From positions 68,836,001 through 68,900,000 of the forward strand of contig CP142451.1 in the NCBI GenBank assembly GCA_038049695.1: a stretch of DNA of 64,000 nucleotides. The letters run 5' to 3'. A program made the position numbers and the translations under genes. The notes under the pieces were generated by a model that saw only the letters and a list, made by a program, of their open reading frames with translations, had not been told where the DNA came from and did no database searches. The stretch comes from Cinnamomum chago (lineage: Eukaryota; Streptophyta; Magnoliopsida; Laurales; Lauraceae). Within the stretch, counting starts at the first letter, position 1, and every line of letters begins with the position of its first letter. Shown here in pieces: positions 1-11,800 of this stretch.

Positions 1-1418
1 GTGTAGAATCCAATGGTATACTTATCTTAGTGATCAAAGATTGAAAAGTTGAGGTGAATATTTGAATCAAGGAAAACCAGTATTTGATTAGGACTTTTTA
101 GCCTGATATTGTGCACTCGAAGCCTGAGATGTCTTTGAACTTCTGGGGCACCAATTCTCTTTTAAATTCCAACACTTGGGCTTCGTTGACACAAAGATCA
201 ACCAAAGGTCCTTACATGTGCTTGTTAGACTTTATATTCGTATTTTGGTTTTGATACAATGAATATCATTGTGTACTCGTTTTGAAGTTTAAGTACAAGC
301 TTGTTTTGAAGATTTGTTTCAAGGAAAAGGGGATCACTTCCTAAGCGTGTTATGCATATTAATTATGCCTTTTGCTAGTCGTGTTTGTTGTGTTTTGATA
401 AGTGATTTTCCCCCTTTTTATCTCGACATGTTTAGATCGTGTTTCACGTGTTTTGTGCATTCATGAATTTAAGTGAACACCACTGAGCTTTGACTACTCT
501 TTCAGTTTGATCCACTGTCTGAGGGTCCTTAAACATGTGGACTGTCTGCAGACTGGTCGTGTATTTATTACACATCGTGCGCGTCCGGTTCCGATGCCGG
601 AAATTCCCGTCTTTGTGGGAAATCGTGTCGTGCTTATATTATGTATATCGTGCTTGTCGTGCGTGCTTGCTCTTTTCATTATATAAATGATAGAGAAAGG
701 ATGGGCTCTTTGTGGATTGTAACTATTCATGATATATTATGTACTCATGCTAGTTTGTTTTAGTATCTCAGTTTTGTTATGTATTCTCGAAAAATGTATC
801 TCGGTCATTGCATTATTTCAAATCATGGATTTGTTATATGTTTTCTTAAATCGTTATTGTTTCATGCTCATGCTTAAATTGATTACCTGCCAAACCGTGG
901 TGTTTGACCCTTGTTTGTTGGTGCCCAGGTGCGGGAGACGTTGCCTTTGAGGAGGAGCGTCAGGAGGAGGCTTGTGAGCCAACCCCTGTGAGAGAGTGGC
1001 AGCCCGACGATGTCATTTAGACGTCGGGCGGGTTCCTTGAGTCTCGTCACCTTTTTGTCATGGGGTTTCTTTTGTTATTTTGAGAAGTGTATTGGCCCTG
1101 TTGGCCTCTTATGGGATGTAACTAAAACTTAACTAACTTTCTTGTTAGTCTCATAACTTGAATTAATGAGAATGCCATTTTAACTTCTTCCTTTGATACT
1201 ATGTCTTGTTATTATTTCGTCAAGGCACCTAAACATTTATTGGTGCTTATCGTGAATGTGTTTTGCTACACGCTTCCGCATACTTGATCATGTGAGCCAG
1301 ATTCCGCGTGTCTTTGGGAATCCTCACCGCGGGAACCTGTGGGAAAGTACATCTCTATTAAACAGATTAATGCAACCGACAACGTCGCGGGCCCGGGGTC
1401 CGTTCCGGGGTCGTGACA
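1..1418 (+). mobile_element. Partial left LTR of a Tekay-like Ty3/gypsy chromovirus
   Basis: This is the 3' part of a long LTR cut by the window edge. Its last 500 bases share ordered blocks with the end of the complete LTR at 3397-6478: the 'gccaaaccgt.gtgtttgac' block, a GAGGAGGAG stretch, 'gctacacgcttccgca', 'cctcaccgcgg' and a terminal 'tccggggtcg.gaca'. The blocks are in the same order, but many bases between them differ, so the two LTRs are old or come from different family members. The LTR ends at 1418 (GACA) and is followed at once by RNase H coding sequence, with no primer-binding site or gag. Confidence 0.75.
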
Positions 1419-1419
1419 A

Positions 1420-3385
1420 CCAGTCCTTACTTTACCATCCGGGAGCGGCGGTTTTACCATTTTTACCGATGCTTCGAATGTTGGACTTGGTTGTGTGTTG
1501 ATGCAAGAAGGAAAAGTGATTGCATATGGATCCCGGCAGTTGAAAGATCACGAGAAGAACTATGCCACCCATGATCTTGAGTTAGCAGCGGTTGTTTTCG
1601 CGTTGAAAATGTGGAGACATTACCTCTATGGAGAGAAGTTCGAAGTCCACTCCGATCACTGCAGCTTACAGTACTTGTTTTCGCAGAAGGAATTGAACAT
1701 GAGGCAGAGAAAATGGATGGAATATATCAAGGACTATGATTTTCCAATCAAGTACCACCCGGGGAAAGCTAATGTAGTTTCTGATGTCTTGAGCAGAAAA
1801 TCAGTGGGCTTGGCAAACCTAAGTGGCACTTGTATCTTTGAGCAATTTGAAGAGTTGAGTTTAGACCTACAGCCACTGAGGAAGGGTGTTTTGTTAGCTA
1901 ACATGACAGTGTCAGAATCTTCTTTCATTCAGAAGATCAAGGATAGTCAGTTGCAAGATCCAGAGTTGGCCAAGATTTCAGAGCATGTAGCAGAACGTCC
2001 CGACTTCCGAGTCGTTGATGGAGTTTTGTACTACCGTGACCGTCTGTGTGTGCCTAATATTGAAGATTTGAGAAATGACATCATGGCCGAGGCTCATAGC
2101 ACAAAGTACTCTATGCATCCAGGCAGCACCAAGATGTATCAGAATTTGAAGGGCAGATTTTGGTGGAACAATATGAAGGGGGAGATTATAGTGTTTGTCT
2201 CCCGTTGTATGACTTGTCAGTTGATTAAGGCAGAACATCAGAGGCCTCCAGGGTTGTTACAACCGTTAGAGATCCCGGAATGGAAGTGGGGGCACATTCC
2301 ATGGACTTTATTTCGGGACTACCGAGGACTAGCAGAGGCAACGATGCGATATGGGTCATTGTAGACCGTCTCACCAAGTCAGCGCATTTCCTTGCTATGA
2401 AGACAGGGAAGAAGATGCACATGCTACCTTTGGCAGAGTTGTTTGTCAGTGAGATAGTCAATCGACATAGGCAACCAGTTTCTATCACTTCTGATAGAGA
2501 TAGCAGATTCGTCTCGAGGTTCTGGAAGACATTGCATGAGTCTATGGGTACGAGACTACAGTTTAGCACGGCTTATCACCCGAGACAGATGGTCAATCAA
2601 AGAGGACGACTCAGACCCTAGAGGATATGCTCCGTGCTTATGTGTTAGACTTCAAGACTCAATGGGATGAGACTCTACCGTTGTGTGAGTTCGCTTACAA
2701 CAACAGTTACCACTCGAGCATTGGGATGGCTCCTTTTAAGGCTTTGTATGGCAGAACGTGTAGGACACCTGTTTGTTGGGAAGAAGTCGGCACTCGCAGT
2801 TTCCATGGACCGACTATTGTTAGTGAGACCAGCGACAAGATCAAGTTGATTCAATAGCATCTGAAAGTGTCCCGGAGTAGGCAAAAGAGCTATGCAGACT
2901 CCCACCGTAGAGATCTACAGTTCAAAGAAGGAGATAAGGTTTTCCTGAAAGTGTCACCTACTAGGGGAACATTGAGATTTGGACAGAAGGGCAAGTTATC
3001 ACGGAGATACATTGGACCATATGACATTGTGAGCAAGACCGGTGACGTGGCTTATAGATTAGCCTTACCACCTGAGCTATCCGGCGTACACAACGTTTTC
3101 CATGTGTCTATGTTGAAGAAATATGTTCCCGATCCTTCGCATGTACTCCGGCATGAGCCATTAGAGATCAGAGAGGATGCTACCTATGTAGAGAAACCCG
3201 TTCAGATCATTGATACAAAGGAACAAGAGTTGAGGACACGGACTATTCAGTGGGTAAAGGTGCTATGGGAGAACCATGGACCGGAAGAGGCAACGTGGGA
3301 ACTACGAGATCAAGTGCAGAAGAAGTATCCACATCTTCTACCTGAGGTGAGTTTTATATTTCATTTGGAGGACCAAATGCCCTAA
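1420..3385 (+). pseudogene. Ty3/gypsy pol remnant: RNase H, integrase, chromodomain
   Basis: This is the 3' half of a chromovirus polyprotein. RNase H opens at about 1426 with the TDAS motif, followed by AYGSRQLK and [11 protein letters not shown]. The integrase H2C2 zinc-binding module lies at about 2080-2240 ([10 protein letters not shown] then CMTC). The catalytic core shows MDFISGLPR, the TSDRDSRF block and an S-E-R-TTQTLED block. A GAP/KGDKVFLKVSP region and a chromodomain (about 3180-3360, ending WELRDQVQKKYP) follow. Frame changes near 2290 and 2590 and a stop at about 2855 break it. Gag, protease and reverse transcriptase are absent because the left LTR abuts RNase H. The chromodomain and the LTR starting TGTAAGACCCCGA fit the Tekay/Del chromovirus group; the clade is an inference. 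Confidence 0.85.
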
Positions 3386-3396
3386 GGGTTGGAGGA

Positions 3397-6300
3397 TGTA
3401 AGACCCCGATCCGAGTGAGCCCGTTTAGTACTAATTAAGTTGCGTGCTAGTTTTAAGCTTGATTAGTGATTTTGACTAAGTTGGGTTTGGAATAGCTTTT
3501 GAATTAGTTTTGGGGAATTTTGATTGCTTTGTGTTAGTAGGGCCCTTTGGGGGTTCTTTTTCATGACATTGCATATGTTTGATGATTTATCGGAGATTTT
3601 TGCATTCATAATTTTAATCCCATTTTATTGGTATTGTTAATCCCTTCAACTTTCATGTTGATCCCGTCCCCGTTTGAGATCCCGAAACCCGATTTCATAG
3701 CCTTGAGGGCAAAACAGTCATTGCACACAAAATCTGTACCCAAAACTTGATATTCCCAAAACCCGCGAAACATATACTTTTTGGAAACTAGGTATTTCGA
3801 CGATCATTTCTTCCCTCTTCGTCGAATTCATCCAAGGTCCCGAAAGAGATGATTTCAGCCCAATTAGATTTGTTGGTGGTGGAGCCCACTCCCCACTTGT
3901 TTATAAGGAAACCTTTCCCTTCCATTTCCTTTTTCCAGCACAAGAGAGTGAGAACCTAGGGTGTCCATTGCCTTCTTCTTGCTCTTGCCTTCCATCACCC
4001 AATCCACCACCAACCTTGCACAACTTGAGAAGTGGAGATCATCATCTTCTTCCTCATCACCCTAGCTCTCCATTGACACCATTGCTAGAGAAAATCATTC
4101 ATCACAAGACTCTCTTTGAGCTCACCATTGCCATTAGAGGACCTTGCAAGTAAGTGACCCTTCTTTTCTTTTAGATTTGTGTTCTCCTAGATTTTGGGAA
4201 TCTCCATCCTTGTTATTGAAGTTTCTCTCTTCATATTCTATGTTTTGACTCTTTAGGGTTTTATTTTGGGATTTTCCTTGTAGCTTGGACCCTTGATTTG
4301 AAAGACTTGTTAGAGCTTGATTTACTTGATTGAAGACCCAAGACAAGTGGATGATATGATCTTTTAAGAGTTTTCATTGTGTTTATGAGAAGTGTAGTTG
4401 GTTTTACTAAATTTCACTCATGCCTATTTATTGTTGTCTTGCTTTGAAATAAATGCTCATGAAGAGCCTTATTAGTGCATTTATGGTCATAGAGGAGTGT
4501 TGGTTCATAGTATTTAATCCCCCTTGTTTTGTCTCAAATATATATATTATGTGTGAAATGGTTTCCTTCTTTCTTTCCTTGTATGGAATGTGATATGGAT
4601 GGAGGAGAATGGGATGGATATGATGAAGGATTTGATGTAGTTTGAATGAAGTATTAGACTCCTCATTTGATGTATAAGAAGGGCTAAAAAGGAGGTTGTA
4701 AAAAGGAAGAGTTATAGAGGAGCTAAACTGGTCCGGATTTGGTTTCTGGATAGTTCGCTTGAGCGACCATGACACTTCGCTCGAGCGACCTGTCCAGAGA
4801 ATGGTTCGGAGTATTCCAGTAGCTTGGTCGCTCGAGCGCACCCTTTTTCGCTCGAGCGGACATCCCAGAACCTGTTCCAGAGAGTTGTTCGTTCGAACGC
4901 ATTTAAATATCCGCTCGACCCAATGTGTTCGCTTGAGCGACCTCAAGAATCGCTCGAGCGAACCTACCCAGACAGCCGTCCAGAGAGCCACTCGCTCGAG
5001 CGAACTCTCCAGTCCGCTCGAGCGATGGGTCCCGTTGGGCAAGGCTATGTTTGGGACAATGTTTAACTATTTCAATGTTTTGGGACTACTCTTTGGGAAA
5101 CCCTCTATGTCAAGGACATTTGTTAAGCATTGTATGAGGCCATTTGAGGAAGAAACCATATCACAAAGATTTCAATTGAAGTGTTGAAAAATTCAAGTGT
5201 ATAAGGAGCCCGGAATGTCCCCAAACTCGAAGAGTACCAAATTGTCATTTGATTGACATATGGGGTCCCTATTCACTTTAAACAAATTTTTTTGAACCCG
5301 ATACTTTACGGAAATTCCAATTGGTTATTGTACTTTACTGATCCCAAGATTTATACTACATGTCTCGTTTTCCCGAAAGCATTGAATTACACTTGAAACT
5401 GTTACTTATCTTGAAGTGCATTGCACCACATGAAATGATAGTGTGCCCTTGAGCACCCCCGTCTTGCCCGTGTATCTATTGTATTTGATTTACTTGCATA
5501 TTTATCGATTGTGATTTGACCTATTAGTCGGCACCACTAAGCTTGGATAACACTGTTGGTCTGATCCACCGACTTGGAGATCCCCCTCTTGTCCCGCCAG
5601 CTGCAGTTTGGATCCCGCTACCCGGTCATTACCGTGGTCTTGTCCCGATGCCGCAGATTGGTACCGTGGTCCCCGATGCCCGGCTCGCTACCGTGGCTCG
5701 AGTGACTAAGATCAGTGCCTAGTTATTGCTCTATCACCTTAGTGATAGAGGACTTAGCTTCGTGTGGTTGCCATCTTGCTTGTTTCCGTTTCCTCACCTT
5801 ACATGTTTTACATTGCATCCCTGTAATTGAATAAATGTTTTATCTCGTTCATAGAAATTGTTATTTGAATAGGTTTACATGTTTTGAAGGTAAATTCATT
5901 TATTATCATATTGTCGTTGTATTTTCTTCCATTTGCCAAACCGTCGTGTTTGACCTACTCTTTGGTACTCAGGTCCCGTTGTCGGTTATCCCGAGGAGTA
6001 CCTTGAGGAGGAGGTCGTAGAACCGCAACAGTTAGTTGAGTGGCATGCTGATGACGTCATGTAGACGTTCGATTGCTATGAGAGACTTATCATTTTGGGA
6101 AACTTTTTAACCATTCTTTGAATTGGTATTTTGTTTATTGGCCTTTGTTGGCCTCTATTTTTGGAAAATGTAATTAAATGATATTTGTATAAACTTTAAT
6201 TTACTTTGGGTAACATGCTAATGATCATTGTTCATCCTGATACAGTATTTTATACTTGTGATATTGTCTTTATGACCAAGGATGGTTTGACCATTTGATT

Positions 6301-6478
6301 TGCTACACGCTTCCGCACTTAATAGAAATGTTCATTTATGGTCGTGATATCCTCACCGCGGACACCTGTGGGAAATTAAATAAATCGTATGGTATTATTA
6401 AACAGATGTGTGGTTCTCATCATCCCAAACAGTCCCGATCCCAGATTAGTCCTTCTGGCCCGGTCCGGGGTCGCGACA
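3397..6478 (+). mobile_element. Right LTR (about 3.1 kb) of the Tekay-like element
   Basis: The LTR starts with TGTAAGACCCCGATCC immediately after a purine-rich tract (AAGGGTTGGAGGA, 3384-3396), the expected polypurine tract after the chromodomain stop. It ends with GGGGTCGCGACA at 6478, where LINE ORF1 coding sequence resumes. Reading frames inside it are not supported as genes. A cluster of TCGA-centred palindromes lies at about 4745-5035 (separate entry). The TSD cannot be tested because the other flank is outside the window. Confidence 0.8.
4745..5035. repeat. Cluster of CGCTCGAGCG palindromes inside the LTR
   Basis: About ten copies or near-copies of the palindrome CGCTCGAGCG (variants gcttgagc, gttcgaac) lie in 290 bases. 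Many are in pairs about 25 bases apart, separated by related phrases such as 'ccagagag' and 'cctgtccagag'. Translations in several frames show recurrent S-L-E-R, a by-product of the repeat. Function unknown. Confidence 0.8.
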
Positions 6479-6483
6479 GGCAA

Positions 6484-7126
6484 TGCACTTGTTGGCTATT
6501 TCATAGGTAACACCCCTCCTATCCCTGACATGAAATTATGTTTAGAAAAAGCATGGAGAACAAAGGAAGTGGAAATCATTCCTATGGCTGACGGTTTCTT
6601 ATTGTTTAAATTTCCAACTTATGATCTTGGCCAACAAGTTCTTGATGAAGGCCCTTGGTTTGTGTATGGCCGCCCACTAATTCTAAGAAGGTGGATTGCT
6701 GACATCACAATGTGTAGACAAGAACTGGATATTATTCCTATATGGGTTTGGCTACCCAATTTGAACTTCTATTTTAGGGTAAATTATGCTCCAAGTAAGA
6801 TTGCAAAAGTGATTGGAAACCCTATATGCATGGATCTTGCGACAGCTGCAGGTACTAGATATGCCTTTGCCAGAGTTTGTGTTGAAGTAAGTGTTGATGC
6901 GGAATATCCGACCGAACTTCGCATGAAATACAAGGACAAAACAGTCACTCAGAAAGTAGAATATGCGTGGAAGCCAAACCCTCGTAAAACTTGCAAGACT
7001 TTGAACCATGGGGATAAAGCTTGCCCACTGAAGATGGATACATCTCAGCCAAAGAAAGTGTGGATGCCAAAAAATTGAAACAAAAACACTACAGTTACAC
7101 ATTCTGAAGATAATCATGAGGAGGCA
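6484..7126 (+). pseudogene. LINE ORF1, DUF4283-like RNA-binding region
   Basis: Translation gives NALVGYFIG, then GFLLFKFPT and GPWFVYGRPLILRRW, the pattern of the DUF4283 domain found in plant L1 ORF1 and related retroelement proteins. The family's zinc knuckle (usually CX2CX4HX4C) appears here as C-x-x-x-x-H-G-D-x-A-C and lacks the normal first cysteine spacing. ORF1 proteins bind the element RNA. The frame starts inside the domain because the LTR at 3397-6478 lies directly upstream. It reaches a stop near 7078, and recognisable sequence runs to the 7132 insertion site. Confidence 0.8.
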
Positions 7127-7131
7127 GAAAA

Positions 7132-10100
7132 TGTCACGCCCCCAGAAGTGAAACCAGGGTTATGCATGAGATTAGGGTCAATTAAAGTTTTTCAACAATA
7201 ATAATAATAACACTTGGCCCCAATCATGTCCCAAATGGATTGAAGATCGCTGTGAGGTATAAATGTTTCCTCGAATATATAAATCAATAGCGGAAGCTTC
7301 ATACAAACAAGTGGTATCTCAAGATGTATAGTTAAGAGCAATACGGAAATATATTATCTAAGTTCAAGTTTGAAATAGTTAAACAAAAGTATTAATTACA
7401 ATGAAAGACAACGATAAAACTTGGACCTAACCAAAATAAGAACCAAAAGATGCATCTATCCAAAATATGCATGAGGCACTCGAGTACGGGGTCGGTGCGA
7501 CTATACAATGTCGTTCGTACTATAGTCTAGGAGGTCATCAGACTAATCCGCCTGAATCTCCTCCGTCGTCTCCTCCTCGAAGTAGAAGGGCTCGGTACCT
7601 ATGCACCAAGAGTAGTACCATCAAACACGACGGTCGGTAGGCAGATATAAATATAAAACATCAATAGATATGCAGAACGAATCAGAATAGGTGATAAACA
7701 AGATCATAAAACATGCATAGCATCTTGATCGTAAGAAGTGCATAGCATACGAATCATAACAAACTAACATACACATCTAGCAAGATAGGCGGTCCACATA
7801 TGCTAATTACCACGGGATAGTGTCATTGCCCTCCCATACTCACATTGAGTCGTGGTGGAGATATCAAGAGGCACGAGATATACCCGACAAACAAGAGGCA
7901 CATGATAAAAACCCGGCAACAACCAAGATGGGTACCAAGAGGCCAATAGTCATCAAGTCAAGTGTTCAAGATGTATCCGATGGTGTACATCCATCTAAAA
8001 TGTAAAAAGTCGCACTGCGCAGACGTTCATCAAGGTCCTCACACAGATGGTGCCCCATCCGTGTTGGGCGATATACAGCTGAGTGGTGCCTGACACAAAG
8101 ATCCCTAGACAAACAATAGTGAGGGGCTAGACTTTCTTGCGCGAACAAGATTTATTAATAAAAGAGAGACTACTTTCCATTATCAAATCAAGATCAAAAC
8201 CCAACAAGCAAGCTTCTTCTAATATCAATACCATAGGTAGTCCTCGTCAAGCTTTTACAATCAAAGCCATCTTGCCTCAACCTTCTATTAATCGTCAAAA
8301 TAAATGGAACATCAAAAGGGATCCTATGTTCAACACCTAGGTTCATCAAGTAATCCAAAAACAAAACAAAGCAAACAAAGCTAAGGAACATGAACATAGC
8401 ATGTAGAAAAGTACGAGACGGTACAATTTGGAATCAGAAGCGATAGACAATCCAATCCTAGGTACAATGTTAAACCCGAGGCATCGTACAACCATACTCA
8501 GTCAACAAAGGGAATAGGGTTCGCGATACCCAAATGGACAATCTTCGTGCCTAGATAATAAAGAGGGTATCCCGTTGTCCCGTACCGTTCAAGATTGAGA
8601 TAGGTTGTAACCGATGCAACCGGATTAACCGTAAAAGACGTCGGCTAAAAACATCTTTACATATAGTCAAATGAGTCCAAAAAGGTAGCCAAGGTTTCAC
8701 CTAAGTCCAACCAAAAGAGTGTCAAAAGGGCCCTTCAAAAGGTATCCATCAGTGGGCCCGGTCCATACCCCACACAGAGTACTCGGTCAACCGCATACAC
8801 TACAGTTACAGAACCTCAGTTCTGTAACTGAAGTGAAATGGGTGGAAACCCCTTTTCAACATCCCAGAACATGTAATCAGTCAATATGAAGGGCCTAACC
8901 CTTCCATTCTACTCCTGCAAACAAAGAAAATAGGGCCTTGCTCTCTCCACATACATCCATACCCCCTCTCATCAAGTCCATTCAACCAACATCCATCCCA
9001 ATCCAGCCATTCAATTTATATTATCATGTTTTCAAACATTTAAAGTATCAATGAGCATGTGGTCATCTAAATCATCATCAATCATCAAATCAAAGGAAAG
9101 ACAAACATATCCAAGTATATATATAAATATCTACTTACCTTTGGTGGAAAAATGCCAAATCCACAAATCCTAGCTCCATAGCCCAACGAACCAAGCCTAA
9201 GGGATAAATAACAAAATAAAATTAAATTAAATATAAAATTGCTAGAGGGGAAGCTCTAAGCTACCAAACACATTTCTACACCCAAAGTGTTACCCAAACC
9301 TAAGGGGAATGAGAGCTTACCAAACAGAGGGGAATGGAGTGGTGGCTTGCAAATTGAAGATGATTGAGCTCGTGGAGTCCACGCGAAGATGATAGTGATG
9401 ATCGAAAGTTGTGGGGCCCACTTGATTGGTGGCCCACTAAATTAGTGGTGATGGAGGGTCATGGTGGTCCATTGACAAGAAGAATGAAGAAGACATAACG
9501 AAAGCAAGAAAGACAGAATGAGAGAAAGAATGGGAGAGAATTAGAGAGATAGAGAGAGATGATGACATGGTGAGGTGGGTGGGAGAGAAAGTCAACCCAT
9601 GTTGACAGTGAGTGTAGAGAGAAATTGGAATGGTGGAGTGGGTTAGTCATGTTGGCAGCAAAGGGAGAAAGTAAAAACAATTAAAGAAAGAGAGGGAGAA
9701 ATGGTGGAATGGGTGAGATGAGTGAGCTACCTCACGTTGGCAGTAAGGGAGTGAGAGAGAAAGAAAGTAAGAGAGAGAAACAAAGAAAGAAAGGGAAACA
9801 GAGAGAATGAAAGAGGGAAACAAGGAAGGAAAGGAATGAACAGTGAAGGGGAAAAATGGGGGAAAACAGAGAGAGATGGAGTGGGCTAGTTCGCTGGAGA
9901 TGGGGAGCTCGGCGGCGGTGCAGGTGGGTCCGGCGGCGACGGTGATGGCGCCGAGACAGTGGGCAGCATGGCTGGGTGAGAGAGAGATGATTGAGAGATG
10001 AGATGAGGTGAGATGAGAAGAGAAGAGATGGGAGAAGGAGAGGAGTCCATCGGAGATGAGGGTGACCGGTGGCGGCGTGCTCGTTGTCCGGCGAGGCAGT

Positions 10101-10614
10101 GAGGAGAGTGAGGACGAGAGGGATGAGAAGATGAGGAGGGAGTTGCTGTTGTGTGGTTACTGTGGGAGTTGAATGAGAAAGGAGAAATGAAGATAAGGGA
10201 GAAGGAAATGAATAAAGAAAGAAAACAGCTGGCTATTCACGTGGAGTGAGGGGAGAGAAGGAAATGAGTGAGGAGAGAGAAAGGAAAGTTTAATGGGTTT
10301 GGATCAAGCCTGGTTTTAGAGTGTCTTCGAGGGTCCGGATCAAGATGGGATAGAAGACTAAAGTTTAGGAAATAAAACCATCTACCCAACGGTACCAAAA
10401 TCTAGAAAAGTGGAAAAATACTAAAAAGCCTTCAGCACTCTCCTGAAAAAGCGACACACCCGCCTACTGTACCCAAACGGGCTCGGATCTCAACCCAACT
10501 TCGCATGCACGACCCTAAAGATTAATCGGACCTGTTTGGCTTATAAATGAGCTTAATTTGCTAAAAGCACAATTAACTAAGCTAATTACATCCTTGGAAT
10601 TTCGGGATGTTACA
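7132..10614 (-). mobile_element. Solo LTR of a gypsy element, TSD GAAAA
   Basis: On the minus strand the sequence begins TGTAACATCCCGAAATTCC and ends GGGGGCGTGACA, like the LTR at 3397-6478. It shares that LTR's GAGGAGGAG block and the phrase around 'ctcttggtgcataggtacc' near 7590. The 5-bp duplication GAAAA flanks it at 7127-7131 and 10615-10619, and LINE ORF1 continues on both sides. No internal coding sequence is present, so this is a solo LTR of 3483 bp, presumably formed by LTR-LTR recombination. Confidence 0.88.
9470..9860. repeat. Purine-rich GA low-complexity tract
   Basis: Within the solo LTR the plus strand is strongly biased to A and G (gagaga, gaaagaaag motifs) for about 390 bases. 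On the LTR's own strand it is a CT-rich tract, which in LTRs often lies near the transcription start or 5' leader. No gene is supported here. Confidence 0.6.
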
Positions 10615-10619
10615 GAAAA

Positions 10620-11066
10620 CATTCAGAATTAGGAAATTTTTCACGAACAATTGCATAAGCCTTTGGCAGGGGAGGAATGGAACGTAGTTAAAAAGAAAGA
10701 AGTCATCTGATAGGACATCTTCACCTCAAAAAGCAGCATGTCAGTTCAAAGAAAAAAAAATCTAATGAAGCATTGGAGCCACAACAAGCCAATTCAAATA
10801 GCTTCCTTAGTCTCTCAAACTTGGATGGTGACTCTCATATCTCAACCGAAGAGATTTTGTCCACTACTGCGATGGTGTTGGGGCCTATGCAGAATGTTTT
10901 GAATCATCACATTTTAGGTATATCTTCAAATCAGCAACGATCCTTGTCTTCAATTCACCAATTAGACAAAAATATTCTTTCTAAAGCATCAAGTTCTAGT
11001 AAGCATAAACCAACATCTACTAGAGTGATAATTAAGGACAAGCCGAACCTGAAATACCATTCCTAA
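10620..11066 (+). pseudogene. LINE ORF1 C-terminal part
   Basis: This continues ORF1 after the solo LTR. A stretch reading EEWNVVKKK at about 10670-10700 resembles the conserved tail phrase of plant L1 ORF1. A reading frame at 10773-11066 is low in complexity and rich in Ser, Asn and Lys. It ends next to the ORF2 start at 11066, the normal ORF1/ORF2 spacing of L1 elements. Several stops interrupt the first 150 bases. Confidence 0.6.
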
Positions 11067-11800
11067 TGAAGTACATCATATGGAATGTTAGAGTTCTCAA
11101 CAGAGCATCCATGCAATTAGATATAAGAAACAAAATTAAGTTTTTACGGCTTGATCTGGTAGTGCTTCTAGAGACGAAAGTGAAGTCTTCCTCTCTTAAT
11201 AATGTTGCAAATTCAATTATGCCAAATGGGTGGGTGGAAAAATCGAATATTGCTGATAGCTCCTCGATTAGAATATGGATTCTATGGAATCCCAGAGTGG
11301 TTTATATTAAAGTTCTACACAAGAATGCTCAATTTATTCATTGTGATGTCAAATACAGAAATGTGATGTTTGAGTTAAACTGCTTGCTATGGTTATAACA
11401 ATTACATGCAAAGAATGGATCTTGGCAATCCATCGTTAACATATCAAAGAATATACACCATGGATAGTGGCTGGTGATTTTAATACTATTCGTTCGGTTC
11501 ATGAAAAATCTGGGGGTTCTATCCCAAGAGCTACTGGTAATATTGAATTTAATGATTGAAAAAAAGAAGCAGGGCTAATTGATCTCCATCTTCACGGGCC
11601 ATCGTTCACATGGTCAAATTCTAGTATTGGTGAGAACATAATTGAAAGCAGATTGGATAGAGTATTGGTGAATGCAGAATTTTTTCACTCTAACCCTTTC
11701 AAGGGAGAGATTCTCCTGCCAGGAATGTCAGATCACTCTTCTTTGCTTCTTTCTAGTCAGGATACTCCACATATTAAATCTCCTTTTAATTTAGATACTT
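11066..11800 (+). pseudogene. LINE ORF2, AP-type endonuclease domain
   Basis: ORF2 starts with MKYIIWNVR and contains LVVLLETKVKS, the first catalytic blocks of the APE-like endonuclease that nicks target DNA. After a frame break near 11398 come WIVAGDFNTIR (about 11460) and RLDRVLVN plus GMSDHSSL (about 11650-11740), the later blocks with the catalytic Asp-Asn and SDH motif. The solo LTR at 11801 interrupts it. An in-frame stop at about 11560 and the frame shift make it non-functional. Confidence 0.85.

Noticed and set aside
4428-5187. Long reading frames rich in S-L-E-R on both strands
   Set aside because: They come from translating the CGCTCGAGCG repeat cluster inside an LTR; no start context, domain or codon bias supports a gene.
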